In this document: piece by piece, positions 47,057-56,792 of the stretch | Layout of the letters: each line of letters opens with the position of its first letter | How positions within the stretch are numbered: position 1 is the stretch's first letter | Assembly (NCBI GenBank): GCA_030696155.1 | Contig: JAUYSY010000074.1 | Location: forward strand, 1-58,203 | DNA length: 58,203 nucleotides | Direction: 5' to 3' | DNA from: Alphaproteobacteria bacterium | GTDB lineage: Bacteria; Pseudomonadota; Alphaproteobacteria; JAUXUR01 | Made by a program: the position numbers and the translations under genes | The notes under the pieces: model-generated | Told to the model about the DNA's origin: nothing | What the model saw: only the letters and a program-made list of their open reading frames with translations | The model's database searches: none

Positions 47057-49681
47057 TCGTTTGTTTTTATTAAAAAATTGTGCATCATATTTGATCGCGT
47101 CAATTTTTTGAAGGAGAATATTGCGTCGCATTGTTGATGGATTTGTTTTTAATGCTTGTTCAAAATGGTCAATTGCTTGTTGTTTTTCGTTCAGCTTGAT
47201 GTAAGCATTGCCTATATTAAATAAGGCTTTATGGTGTTGTTCATAGGTTGGTTTTAAAGCGAGCGCTTTTTTATAATGTTCAATTGCAAGTTTTGGTTGA
47301 TTATGTGCATCTGAATTATAGGTGTTGCCGAGTCCAAAATGAACTTGGGTATGTAGTTCAATATTTTCGATATTTTTAAGATACGATAATGCTTCAAGGT
47401 ACCATGCAGCTTGTCCAAGATTTGGATTATATCTTGTGTGCTTTTTAATGTAATATACATCTTTATAAATAGCATTTCCGAGGCCAATAAGCGTTTTTAC
47501 CCGAAGAATAACATTATTGTTATTGTTTAAAATATCGAGTGCTTTAAGATACCATGCAGCATTTCCAATTTTTCCATCATAGCTTGTATAATGTGTGATA
47601 TGTGTTGCGTTACAATATTTTGCGTTTCCAAGGGCTAAAAGAACTTTTACATGAAGTATGTTAGGACTATCATTCTCTAAAAGATCTAATGCCTTAAGAC
47701 ACCATGCAATACTTCCAATATTGCTATTATACCCTGTGTATTGTGTAATATGTCTTGGATCATCGTATTTAGCATTACTGAGGGCTAAAAAGACTTTTAT
47801 GCGATGATTCATATTGCCATCATTGCCTAGAAGGTCTAATGCTTCAAGAAACCAAGCAAAAAATCCTATTTCTGTATTATGTTTAGTGTATTTTTCTATA
47901 TTAATTTCATTATGATATTTCGTTTGTCCAAGACCAATAAGGCATTTTATACGCAAATTAATATCATCGTGAATTTCTAAAAGATCTAATGCTTCAAGAA
48001 ACCATGCGGCATCCTTTATGATTTCTTTAAAATGCGTATGCTTATTAATATAAAACCCATTTGTACATTGTGTTTCTCCCAAAGCAATAAGGACTTTTAT
48101 ACGTAATGCAACATCATCATGAATGTCTAAAAGATCCAATGCTTCCAGAAGCCAGGCGATAGCGCCAATTTTCGAATCATAGTTTGTATGATTTTTAATA
48201 TTGTTTGGGTTTGAATGTCTTTCTAGGGCAAGTCCTATAAGAGCTCGAATGCGTAGGGTAATGTTCTTAGCTTCATTGTTTAAAGTTTTTAAAACATCTA
48301 ATGCCTTTATGTACCAATGATATGAATTATTAGCGCGGGAAGGGATGTTAATTATTTGCGTGTTATCATTTTGGATAACATAAAGATCATTACATTTTGC
48401 CTCACCGAGTCCAATATAGGCCTGAATGATGTAAGAAAAATAATTTTTTTCTTGCGTCAATATTAAAATTTCTTTGAAACATTTGATCGCGTTTGCTTTG
48501 TCTTTTTGAATTAAAAAATTATTCCCTTCTATAATATATTTTTTAATTTCATCTATGTCTATAGATTGTTTTTTATTAGGTGTTTCGATTTCATCTCTTT
48601 TTCTTTTAGTTGTTTTTTTAGTAGAATAAAAGGATTCTTCTTCAATCTCAATGTCTGATTGATTAGAAAATATATTTAAATCAGGTGTTTTAATGTGAAA
48701 GCGGTCATCATTATCGCTTGATATTGTGTTGGGAGATATATTTGTGTTGTTAATTTCATTATTTAGTATATTTTTTTTTGACTGTTTAAGTCGTTCAGAT
48801 GCTTCTATTATTTTTTCAAGAATTTCTTTTGTTTTTATATCGTTATTTTGTTTAATAACAGTGCGTAAAGCAAAATAAAATTCTAAAAAAGTTCTTTTTT
48901 TATCAGGGTCCCAATCATTTTTGATTGTTCTTGCAAGGGAATCCCAGTCATTTTCGTTGTAATTTGATGAATTTTTTGGAAAAAAAATTTGTATCCGATT
49001 AAAAGACATTGTTAATGGGTTGTCTTTTTTATCTAATTTTTTGTAAGGTTTTGTATTTATAGGTGCGTTTTCTTGTTTTTTTAGCTTGAAGTAAGAAGAG
49101 TCTTCAGAAATTGTATAATTTGCCTTTGTTGAAAATAAAGAAGGATTTTTAATATTTTTTCTAATAGGTGCTGGTTTTTTTTTATTTTTGGGATTGTTAA
49201 TTACATAACAGGTTCTTTTTAATTTATGGATTGTCTTTTCTAAATCTTTTTTTTTGTCTTTCTTGAAAATTTTATCAAGAGCACTATAAAGTCCGTAAAA
49301 AGTTTTTTTGTTGGTTGGATCCCAAATAGATTTTAATTTTTTTGTTTGTTTAATCCAATCTGTTTCTTTATTTGTTAAATTATTTTCAATAGAAATATTA
49401 TTTATTTCTTTTATGTGTTCAATCAAATCGTTTCGAGAGAAAGTTGTGTTTTTTTGAGGAATTTTTGTGGGTTTGTTTAGTTTATTATTATTTTCTTGTT
49501 TACTGTCATCAATAAAAAGTTCTTCATCAGAAAATTCTTCATCGGAGGTCGAATCTGGATTATAATCAGAAATTTCTTCTTCAGAAGGTATTTCTTCAAA
49601 ATCTGAATCTACACTATGTGCTGCTTCATATGCTAAAAAATTTCCTATTAAAAAAAGTAATAAATATAATGTTACCTTCAT
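47048..49681 (-). CDS. Large exported acidic TPR-repeat protein
   Basis: 877 residues. A signal peptide (MKVTLYLLLFLIGNFLAYEAA) is followed by a very acidic segment (DSDFEEIPSEEEISDYN ... SDEEFSDEELFIDD). Then come two copies of a WDP-x-KK-x-TF-x-x-Y-x-AL module (about residues 115 and 245), a basic patch (KKTTKRKRDE), and from residue 380 TPR-like units. Six or more are 50-55-residue units with IGLG(N/E)A...Y...AWYLEALDLL. Two canonical TPRs follow near the C-terminus. It may be a secreted effector or scaffold; function is not recognised. Confidence 0.85.
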   Translation of the reverse strand: MKVTLYLLLFLIGNFLAYEAAHSVDSDFEEIPSEEEISDYNPDSTSDEEFSDEELFIDDSKQENNNKLNKPTKIPQKNTTFSRNDLIEHIKEINNISIENNLTNKETDWIKQTKKLKSIWDPTNKKTFYGLYSALDKIFKKDKKKDLEKTIHKLKRTCYVINNPKNKKKPAPIRKNIKNPSLFSTKANYTISEDSSYFKLKKQENAPINTKPYKKLDKKDNPLTMSFNRIQIFFPKNSSNYNENDWDSLARTIKNDWDPDKKRTFLEFYFALRTVIKQNNDIKTKEILEKIIEASERLKQSKKNILNNEINNTNISPNTISSDNDDRFHIKTPDLNIFSNQSDIEIEEESFYSTKKTTKRKRDEIETPNKKQSIDIDEIKKYIIEGNNFLIQKDKANAIKCFKEILILTQEKNYFSYIIQAYIGLGEAKCNDLYVIQNDNTQIINIPSRANNSYHWYIKALDVLKTLNNEAKNITLRIRALIGLALERHSNPNNIKNHTNYDSKIGAIAWLLEALDLLDIHDDVALRIKVLIALGETQCTNGFYINKHTHFKEIIKDAAWFLEALDLLEIHDDINLRIKCLIGLGQTKYHNEINIEKYTKHNTEIGFFAWFLEALDLLGNDGNMNHRIKVFLALSNAKYDDPRHITQYTGYNSNIGSIAWCLKALDLLENDSPNILHVKVLLALGNAKYCNATHITHYTSYDGKIGNAAWYLKALDILNNNNNVILRVKTLIGLGNAIYKDVYYIKKHTRYNPNLGQAAWYLEALSYLKNIENIELHTQVHFGLGNTYNSDAHNQPKLAIEHYKKALALKPTYEQHHKALFNIGNAYIKLNEKQQAIDHFEQALKTNPSTMRRNILLQKIDAIKYDAQFFNKNKRYS

Positions 49682-49937
49682 GATGTTGCCTCGCGCAGAT
49701 AGTAATATTTTTCGATCGCTTAAAGTGTTTTGTGTATTTTATTATTTTATATTGATAATAATTCTAAAGTCATCTGGCAAAAAATAGCAACTAAAAAGAT
49801 CGTAGGATTGATGTGCGTATAGTGATTTCGGTTGTTTCAAAATGTGAGTCATAAACAATGACGATAGAGGCAAATTTGTTGATAAACTTGCCTCTATAAT
49901 TAGAGTAAATCGTTAAAATAGAATTTGTTGTTTTTAA

Positions 49938-50345
49938 TTAAAATAATAAGTCTTTTGATTTTTTGTAGCTACTTAAACAGATTGCAGATTCTTTTATTTC
50001 AACAATAATACCTTCAGGAATAGCAAAAGTATAATCAGAAGTCATGTTTTGTCCCCATGCATAGGGAAACTGTATAACCATTTTTCCATTTTCAACACGT
50101 GTTAAAATAGATGTACGATTATGTGAAGAAGGTTGTGGTTTGTTTTTTGCTTTGATAATAAGGATGTTTTCAAATTCTGGTGAAGGGATTTTTATGATGT
50201 CAATCATATTAATGGCATCAGGTAAGGTAAAAGTGACGTCTGAAAATGTAAGATGATAATCATTACCTTGAATGTTGAATTCAGGTTTCGCAGCCATAAG
50301 GGGTGTAGTGCAAAGAATAGAAATAAGGAACAGGATTTTTTTCAT
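49938..50345 (-). CDS. Small exported protein of unknown function
   Basis: 135 residues from the ATG at 50345, with AGGAGA upstream; a longer frame to 50396 lacks a site. The signal peptide is MKKILFLISILCTTPLMAA. The mature ~115 residues look beta-rich (DYHLTFSDVTFTLPDAI, NGKMVIQFPYAWGQNMTSDYTFAIPEGIIVEI), like a small jelly-roll or auto-adhesin-type domain (weak impression). It is not assigned to a family. Confidence 0.7.
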   Translation of the reverse strand: MKKILFLISILCTTPLMAAKPEFNIQGNDYHLTFSDVTFTLPDAINMIDIIKIPSPEFENILIIKAKNKPQPSSHNRTSILTRVENGKMVIQFPYAWGQNMTSDYTFAIPEGIIVEIKESAICLSSYKKSKDLLF

Positions 50346-50539
50346 AATATCTCCTAAGAATGAATATTGTTTGTAATCAGAAACTAAACACTTCATGAAT
50401 TATTAAATAATGAGTGTTAAATTTATGTAAGGTACATAATTAGCATATTATAACAAATAGGCAACGAATTTTTACATAATATATTTAGTTGAATATGTTT
50501 TAATTCTAAAATTAATCTAAATGTAGAACGTGACTGTCT

Positions 50540-50653
50540 TCACCACGTATAGATTGTCCACAATTTTACACCTTCTTTTTGGGCTAAAAGATGAGCACAG
50601 GCTTTCCCAATCATGCTTGTAGCGTCTGCAATTAAAACAACTTTATGGGTCAT
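50540..50653 (-). pseudogene. N-terminal fragment of a short-chain dehydrogenase
   Basis: ATG at 50653 opens a 37-codon frame MTHKVVLIADATSMIGKAC... that looks like the first beta-alpha of an SDR Rossmann fold (KVVLITGATSGIGKAC in typical members), with Gly-rich positions already altered (ADATSMIG). It stops at TGA (50540-50542) and nothing in the next 200 bp continues it. It starts 3 bases after the GNAT stop, so it once followed that gene in an operon. Confidence 0.55.
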
Positions 50654-50656
50654 GGT

Positions 50657-51688
50657 TTAAATCTTTCCAACATACCAATCAGAAGCGATGGATAAATCCA
50701 TTTTTTCAAGAAAAGTTTTCTTTGGTTCATCGTGATGACCACATACAACAAGAAGTTGCGCTACATTTTTTTGCTTAGATTGTTCTTTAAGTGCAGATAG
50801 AAGACTCACGCCAATGGATTGCCACATGGAAGGTTCTGCAACACAAAAATCGTCGATCATTAAGGTGAGTCCCCCTGGATTGTAAACTTCAGGGGCGGGG
50901 ATTAATCGTCCAATAATAAACCCTTTGATTTTGTTGTTTATTTCGGCAACAAGCAAAATATGGTCAGGTTGATTTAATAAAGTGTGAAACCATTCGGTTT
51001 GTTTTTCATGGGCATTATCGGCGCGTCTCCAAAATTGAGGTTGTGCTTTTTCGTATGATGTTCGTTTGGCATTAGACAATGAAACCATTGCATCGATGTG
51101 GGATGTTTCAGCTTTTGAAATAACAGGTTTAATTGGAATTTTATCTTTTATAAACGATGTGTCAAAAGTAAAAATAAATCTATTGGGTTGATCTCGATCA
51201 AAACGAACAAGTTTATAATCTTCCGTATAATGACCACTTGTAAATTTATTGATTGTTTTACGCCAAAATTTTAATGCATAGGACATTTCAGGGATAACGA
51301 GTACCTCCCATATGCCTGGAAATTTTTGCCAAATCATGTTTGCTACTTGTTTGGCAATGTCTTTATCTTGAAATTTGGCAAGAATAAAAAATTCGCCCAT
51401 ATTCCATTGGGTGTTTGGAGAAACACCAACTTTATTAATGAGTACAAATCCAGCGAGTTCATCGCCTATTTTAACAATGAATGGGAATCTGTCAGGTGCT
51501 TCAAAATAAATTTTAAAATCGAATGATTCATATAGACCGTCTTTGGGGCAATGCCAATCGTCAGAAATAAATCCACAAGTGCGTGTCATTTCATATACAT
51601 AAAAGCGGGCCATGTTTTGAATTGTTGGGTAGTCTTCTATCGTTGCAGGGATAATGGAGGGTGCAAAATTTTCTTTTGGCGCGATCAT
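50657..51688 (-). CDS. Protein with two GNAT acetyltransferase domains
   Basis: 343 residues. The first half (to about 165) is a diverged GNAT (IVKIGDELAGFVLINKVG, MGEFFILAKFQDKDIAKQVANMIWQKF). The second (about 185-340) keeps a fuller acetyl-CoA region (HILLVAEINNKIKGFIIGRLIP, LMIDDFCVAEPSMWQSIGVSLLSAL). Substrate unknown. It diverges from dxs. Confidence 0.85.
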   Translation of the reverse strand: MIAPKENFAPSIIPATIEDYPTIQNMARFYVYEMTRTCGFISDDWHCPKDGLYESFDFKIYFEAPDRFPFIVKIGDELAGFVLINKVGVSPNTQWNMGEFFILAKFQDKDIAKQVANMIWQKFPGIWEVLVIPEMSYALKFWRKTINKFTSGHYTEDYKLVRFDRDQPNRFIFTFDTSFIKDKIPIKPVISKAETSHIDAMVSLSNAKRTSYEKAQPQFWRRADNAHEKQTEWFHTLLNQPDHILLVAEINNKIKGFIIGRLIPAPEVYNPGGLTLMIDDFCVAEPSMWQSIGVSLLSALKEQSKQKNVAQLLVVCGHHDEPKKTFLEKMDLSIASDWYVGKI

Positions 51689-51808
51689 CTTTAAACTCGC
51701 TATTTTTCAGTAATTATATTTTATAGCATATTTAAGAACATTTTTTTCTCCATTTTTTATAAAAATGTTGTATGAATATGTAGTCTACTATTTTTACGAT
51801 GTAATGAG

Positions 51809-53743
51809 ATGCAAATGACTGACTTGAACAAAACGCCACTTCTTGATCTTGTACACAATCCAGATGATATGAAAAATCTAGGAATTCCTCAGCTTATTCA
51901 ATTGGCTGATGAATTGCGAGCGACAACGATTGAGGCTGTTTCTAAAACGGGTGGTCATTTAGGTGCAGGTTTAGGTGTTGTTGAATTAACAGTCGCGTTA
52001 CATCATTTATTTAATACACCAGAGGATCGTTTGGTTTGGGATGTAAGTCATCAAACCTATCCGCATAAAATTTTAACGGAACGTCGTGATCGCATACATA
52101 CATTACGTCAAGGCGGTGGGCTTTCAGGTTTTACAAAACGTACCGAAAGTATTTATGATCCTTTTGGGGCCGCTCATGCGGGTACGTCAATTTCAGCAGC
52201 TTTAGGCATGGCGATCGCACGTGATTTGCAAGGTAAGACGAATCATGTGGTGGCTGTTATTGGCGATGGATCGATGAGCTCTGGCATGGCTTATGAAGCG
52301 ATGAATAATGCAGGGGCTGAAAAATCGAGACTTATCGTTATTCTTAATGATAATGATATGTCCATTGCAACACCTGTGGGTGCTATGAGCGCTTATTTAT
52401 CCCGGATTATTTCATCAAAACCTTATCGTAGCTTTAGGCTTGCGATGAAATCATTGGCTACAAAATTTCCTAAAGCGTTTGAAAAATGGGCCAAACGTCT
52501 TGAAGAATATGCGCGTGGCATGATGACAGGGGGCACATTATTTGAAGAATTAGGTTTTTATTATGTGGGACCTGTTGATGGTCATAATTTAGAACATCTT
52601 ATCCCTATTTTAAAAAATGTACGTGATGGTGATCAGACGCGTCCCATTTTGGTTCATGTGGTGACACAAAAAGGTAAAGGCTATTTACCAGCTGAAAATG
52701 CAGCGGATAAATATCATGGTGTGAATAAATTCAACGTGATAACGGGCGCTCAATCAAAATCACAACCAAAAGCACCACAATATACCAAAGTTTTTGGTGA
52801 AGCCTTGGTTAAAGAAGCTGAAAAAGATCCTAAAATTGTCGCGATTAATGCGGCCATGCCGTCCGGCACAGGGCTTGATTTATTCGCACAAAAATTTCCG
52901 AATCGTTGTTTTGACGTTGGTATTGCCGAACAGCATGCAGTTACCTTTGCAGCTGGTTTGGCATCCGAAGGCATGCGTCCTTTTGCTGCCATTTATTCCA
53001 CCTTTTTACAACGCGGTTATGATCAGGTTGTTCATGATGTAGCGCTTCAACAATTACCCGTGCGGTTTGCAATTGATAGAGCCGGCATGGTCGGCGCAGA
53101 TGGTGCAACCCATCAAGGATGTTATGATACAGCGTTTTTAGCGAATTTGCCTGGTTTTATTGTGATGGCGCCATCGGACGAGGCCGAACTTGTTCATATG
53201 ATTGCAACGCAAGTATCACTTGACCAAAATCCATCTTCGGTGCGGTATCCTCGCGGCGAGGGCTTTGGAATTGCTTTGCCTGAAATCCCGCAGATCCTAG
53301 AAATAGGGAAGGGGCGTATTATTCGGGAGGGTAGTAAAATCGCTATCCTTAATTTTGGCACAAGGTTGCATGAATCCCTGAAAGCCGCTGATCGTTTGGC
53401 AGCGCAAGGTTGGTCAACAACTATCGCTGACGCACGTTTTGCAAAACCACTCGATACTGATTTGATTCGTCAATTAGCAATGCATCATGAAGTGTTGATT
53501 ACGATTGAAGAAGGTGCAATCGGTGGGTTTGGATCGCATGTGTTGAATTATTTGGCGCTTGAGGGATTGTTGGATAGAGGCCTTAAATGTCGTCCCATGA
53601 CATTACCAGATTTTTTCATTGATCATGATACACCTGAAAAACAATATGAACTTGCAGGTCTTAATGTTTCCTCAATCGTGCGTGTTGCGTTGAATGCTTT
53701 GGGTGTAGAGAAAGACATGACGTCAGTTGCGAATTTAGTATAG
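51809..53743 (+). CDS. dxs: 1-deoxy-D-xylulose-5-phosphate synthase
   Basis: 644 residues, family length. Thiamine-diphosphate motif [39 protein letters not shown], and the transketolase Glu in [18 protein letters not shown]. First step of the MEP isoprenoid route, supplying ispA at 27765. A second in-frame ATG at 51815 is an alternative start. Confidence 0.97.
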   Translation: MQMTDLNKTPLLDLVHNPDDMKNLGIPQLIQLADELRATTIEAVSKTGGHLGAGLGVVELTVALHHLFNTPEDRLVWDVSHQTYPHKILTERRDRIHTLRQGGGLSGFTKRTESIYDPFGAAHAGTSISAALGMAIARDLQGKTNHVVAVIGDGSMSSGMAYEAMNNAGAEKSRLIVILNDNDMSIATPVGAMSAYLSRIISSKPYRSFRLAMKSLATKFPKAFEKWAKRLEEYARGMMTGGTLFEELGFYYVGPVDGHNLEHLIPILKNVRDGDQTRPILVHVVTQKGKGYLPAENAADKYHGVNKFNVITGAQSKSQPKAPQYTKVFGEALVKEAEKDPKIVAINAAMPSGTGLDLFAQKFPNRCFDVGIAEQHAVTFAAGLASEGMRPFAAIYSTFLQRGYDQVVHDVALQQLPVRFAIDRAGMVGADGATHQGCYDTAFLANLPGFIVMAPSDEAELVHMIATQVSLDQNPSSVRYPRGEGFGIALPEIPQILEIGKGRIIREGSKIAILNFGTRLHESLKAADRLAAQGWSTTIADARFAKPLDTDLIRQLAMHHEVLITIEEGAIGGFGSHVLNYLALEGLLDRGLKCRPMTLPDFFIDHDTPEKQYELAGLNVSSIVRVALNALGVEKDMTSVANLV

Positions 53744-53827
53744 CGTTAGCTTACGTTGATGTATGGTAAATTCTGATAAAAATCGTACTTATTTTTGTGA
53801 CAATAGGTAAACCAAAATAAGTATGTC

Positions 53828-54017
53828 GTCATTGCGAACCCTCGAAGGGGGTGAGGCAATCTAAAACTTGCAAAGAGAGATTGCCGCGGGGCTACGCCCC
53901 TTCTAATGACAACCACCCCACATCGTCATCGCGAACCCCTGTAGGGGGTGTGGCGATCTCAATTTTCTAAGGAGATTGCCGCGGGCCCCCTTTTAAATTT
54001 GGGCCCCTCGCAATGAC
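53828..54017. repeat. Two tandem REP-type palindromes (GTCATTGCGAA family)
   Basis: Unit 1 (53828-53910) runs from GTCATTGCGAACC to CTAATGAC. Unit 2 (53925-54017) runs from GTCATCGCGAACC to CGCAATGAC. Each holds GGGG(G)TG-GGC(A/G)ATCT ... AGATTGCCGCGGG inside. They lie in a gene-free 466-bp stretch after dxs. The same GTCATTGCGA start is common to REP elements in many alphaproteobacteria. Confidence 0.85.
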
Positions 54018-54136
54018 GAGTCGGTAGGTGTGGTCACACAAAAAGTTAAAGCCAAGCTACCCTATTAGTACGATTATTTTTAGAAAATACTATAGTGAAC
54101 TCATTAAAAAAAGGATTTGTTTTAATCGCGATGCTA

Positions 54137-54180
54137 ATGAAAAATCCTTTTTGAGTATTACATCAAAAAGGATTTTTCAT
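54137..54180 (-). terminator. Perfect 16-bp hairpin downstream of the acidic exported protein gene
   Basis: ATGAAAAATCCTTTTT and AAAAAGGATTTTTCAT are exact inverted repeats around a 12-base loop, 30 bases past the stop at 54210. A third related AAAAAAAGGATTTG lies at about 54108. The stem is symmetric and could terminate on both strands. Confidence 0.65.
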
Positions 54181-54209
54181 TTTTTAATTAATTAGATTTT
54201 AAAGTTTAA

Positions 54210-54854
54210 TTAATCAATTTCTTCAATCACTGGTTCTTCATCAGAATCTTCTGAAATTGTTAATGAATCTACAAGCTCGAGAACTTCTACTTCATCTTTT
54301 ATGTTTTCAAGCATCAACACAGGTGCTGAAGAAGGTGTTACTTCTGTATTTACGACAACACCAGGATAATTAGCAATTAAATCATCTAAAACATTCAGTT
54401 TAATTGTATCGGTACCTTCTTCATGGTTTTCAACAAGAACGACTTTAATATATTCTTCTGTTACAAGAGATGGATTTAGATATTTTTTTGCAAAAGCCAA
54501 TCTATTATAAACTTCTTCTCCACCAAAACGAATCACTTCTTGTCCATAAGCCACAGCATTATCTTTGTTAGGTGCAACAGCTGTATAAACTCTTTTGATA
54601 AGACCGAAAGCAGTTTTTGCAGCACCTTTAAGGCTCCATCTTCTAACAAAAACTTCAGATTGCATATTATCTGGAAGATCAAAAATTACATATTGACCAG
54701 GCGAAATACTAGTGCCAAATGGATTTGCTGCCGCTGGGTAAGAAGTACCATAAGAAACATTGTATATAGAATCATTTTTAATAACAATTTTTGCAGCTTC
54801 TGCAAAGCTAGAGACGGATATAATAGTAGCCAATGCTACAAATAGCTTTTTCAT
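54210..54854 (-). CDS. Exported protein with an acidic tail, unknown function
   Basis: 214 residues. Signal peptide MKKLFVALATIISVSSFAEA, then KIVIKNDSIYNVSYGTSYPAAANPFGTSISPGQYVIFDLPDN, a beta-rich start, and a strongly acidic C-terminus (LVDSLTISEDSDEEPVIEEID). No family recognised. The acidic tail recalls the TPR protein at 47048. Confidence 0.75.
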   Translation of the reverse strand: MKKLFVALATIISVSSFAEAAKIVIKNDSIYNVSYGTSYPAAANPFGTSISPGQYVIFDLPDNMQSEVFVRRWSLKGAAKTAFGLIKRVYTAVAPNKDNAVAYGQEVIRFGGEEVYNRLAFAKKYLNPSLVTEEYIKVVLVENHEEGTDTIKLNVLDDLIANYPGVVVNTEVTPSSAPVLMLENIKDEVEVLELVDSLTISEDSDEEPVIEEID

Positions 54855-54961
54855 AATAAAATTTCCTTATATTAAATAATTTAAACTACAATTATAGTCT
54901 CATATTACATCCAATATGTCAATATGTATTACTATTTTTTTTTACAAAAGCGTGTTAGTCT

Positions 54962-55241
54962 TCAATCTACGGGATAATTTTTATTTTCATGCTAAAACTT
55001 TAACACACACCATTGTTTTCCTGGACTCGTTGAAGCGAAGCTTCATACGTAGATTCGGGATCCAAATCAAAATGCATGCTCGAAGAGCATGGCAAAATTA
55101 TTTAAACAACGTCTGATCTATGATCATGATTGTTAATTGGAACCTGAATCCGTGCTCGAAGCTTTGCTTCTCGCTTGTTCAAGGAAACGAGTGGATACTT
55201 GGCAGATTTTAGCCAAAGTTATTTTTTGTCTCGTAGATTGG
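54962..55241. mobile_element. MITE-like element, second type
   Basis: 280 bp with ends TCAATCTACGGGATAATTTT and TTTTTTGTCTCGTAGATTGG, the shared terminal inverted repeats. The interior differs from the 13237/40002 type and has its own dyads (GAAGCGAAGCTTC, GCTCGAAGAGC, GATCTATGATCATGATTG). Its right part recurs inverted in the chimeric copy at 36801. No coding capacity. Confidence 0.8.
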
Positions 55242-55348
55242 TTTATCTTTAATCTAAAATATAATCCTATTCAAAACGGATTATTAACGACATACTAATA
55301 GAGAATTACAAAATCGTTAACCTACATTATCAAATGAGGCATTTAAAA

Positions 55349-55714
55349 ATGTCAATTCAACATCTAGCGCAGCAATATAATGATTTTATGTCTAGTTTTG
55401 GTTCTGGAGTGGAGATTGATCAAAGTGTGAATATTGAAAAGTTGTTCACAGCTGATTTTCAAAAAATTGCAAATGGTATCATTCTTACGCTTGGTAGAAA
55501 AGAATTAGAAACTCAATTAACTGAAGTTAAAAAAACAATGGGCAGCTGGACAATTGAGACAAAAAAAATCCTTCCTTCTACAGATAACAAGGAATGCACT
55601 ATTAGGTTTATGGCTGAAACGGAAAAAGCAGGTAAATTTGATGTTCTTGCCGTTTTGTCTTCTGAAGATAATCTTCAAATAAGCAAAATAGATGAGATTT
55701 ATTACCAAGTTTAA
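55349..55714 (+). CDS. Small protein, possibly NTF2/SnoaL-like
   Basis: 121 residues from the ATG at 55349 (GAGG nine bases upstream); an ATG at 55334 gives 5 more residues. The sequence (SIQHLAQQYNDFMSSF, NIEKLFTADFQKIANG, LTEVKKTMGSWTIETKKIL, FDVLAVLSSEDNLQISKIDEIYYQ) has the helix-then-sheet pattern of SnoaL-like proteins, but I see no catalytic signature. Cytoplasmic, function unknown. Confidence 0.6.
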   Translation: MSIQHLAQQYNDFMSSFGSGVEIDQSVNIEKLFTADFQKIANGIILTLGRKELETQLTEVKKTMGSWTIETKKILPSTDNKECTIRFMAETEKAGKFDVLAVLSSEDNLQISKIDEIYYQV

Positions 55715-55737
55715 TGAAATAACTCGAAAACACTACA

Positions 55738-56140
55738 ACCCTCCTACTTCCCGCGGCCATATCATTACCCATAAGTATGCTAACCTATTGACAATTAATA
55801 ACTTTTATTACCCCACCTCCTACGTCCCGCGGCTTGTCCGCGGGATCCAGAAAGTAAATAAAGAAGATGTCATTGTCCAATTTATACAATATTAACTTTA
55901 GGGAAGATCGTCTGGATCCCGCGATCAAGTCGCGGGACCTAGGAAAGGGGTGGGGTTTATACTTATGGTATAATGATATGCCCACGGCTTGACCGCAGGA
56001 TCCATTGTACAGAGGGTAGGTGGGTGGATTTATCTAGACTTTTCCATAGATTTTCTGGATCCCGCGAACAAGTCGCGGGACGTAGGAAGGGGGTGGGATA
56101 TTTATGGGAATAATATGGTCGCGGACGTAGTAAGGGAGTG
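55738..56140. repeat. Field of GC-rich CCCGCGG palindromes
   Basis: Repeated hairpin words TCCTACGTCCCGCGGCTTG, TCCGCGGGATCCAG, CTGGATCCCGCGA(T/A)CAAG and TCGCGGGACGTAGGA occur several times in both orientations, with the spacer ATATCATTACCCATAAGTATG. The same family surrounds 31146-31590. No gene is supported in this stretch. Confidence 0.8.
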
Positions 56141-56184
56141 GGTGGTCGTTAAATGTCAATAACCCATAACGAACTTTTAAAAAA

Positions 56185-56712
56185 CTATTTTTTTCGAAAA
56201 GCATCCAATGTCACAACATTATTGCCATTATCTGAAGTTGGCGTTGTTGCAGCATCTTTATCAGCTTTAGATGATTTTTTCGATCCTGTTTTAGACGTTG
56301 CTTTTGATTTTGAAGATTTTGCTTTAGTATCTTCGACGTCTTCGATCTCGTCGCCTAAATCAGGCATAAATTTTAACTCGAAGCGCTGTGATGGATCCAT
56401 GAAATCAGTAATGGCTTCAAAAGGCACAACAATTTTATCAGGTGCACTGCCAAAAACAAGCATCACTTCAAAACGATCAGCGTGGACTTTTAAACCAAAA
56501 TATTGATGTTGTAAAACAATGGTCATTTCTTCTGGATATTCTTCTGCAAGGTAGTCTGGAATTTCAACACCTGGATATTGCGTTAAAAAACTAATATAAA
56601 AATGTTGTTCACCCAATAGATTGTTTTTTGCAACATGACTGAGCGTATCAGCAATAACGCCTCGTAATGCTTTTTCAATTAATGGTTCATAATTAAATAA
56701 TTTTTGGGCCAC
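56185..56712 (-). CDS. sspB: ClpXP adaptor SspB (alpha type)
   Basis: 175 residues. The SspB-alpha fold (MAQKLFNYEPLIEKALRGVIADTLSHVAKN, HFYISFLTQYPGVEIPDYLAEEYPEEMTIVLQHQYFGLKV, VPFEAITDFMDPSQRFEL) is followed by an acidic, Lys/Ser-rich linker and the ClpX-binding tail NVVTLDAFRKK. It hands SsrA-tagged proteins to ClpXP. The tmRNA gene lies directly upstream on the same strand. Confidence 0.95.
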   Translation of the reverse strand: MAQKLFNYEPLIEKALRGVIADTLSHVAKNNLLGEQHFYISFLTQYPGVEIPDYLAEEYPEEMTIVLQHQYFGLKVHADRFEVMLVFGSAPDKIVVPFEAITDFMDPSQRFELKFMPDLGDEIEDVEDTKAKSSKSKATSKTGSKKSSKADKDAATTPTSDNGNNVVTLDAFRKK

Positions 56713-56792
56713 TTTCTATGTCCTTTAACTCATCTTCTTTGAGCGGAAAACTATTTTCCTCACCTAATGCATACTCATTTTTAAATAAAGTA

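Noticed and set aside
55738..56140. Repeat cluster as a replication origin or CRISPR
   Set aside because: The repeats are the dispersed CCCGCGG family; no DnaA-box cluster and no regular spacing are seen.
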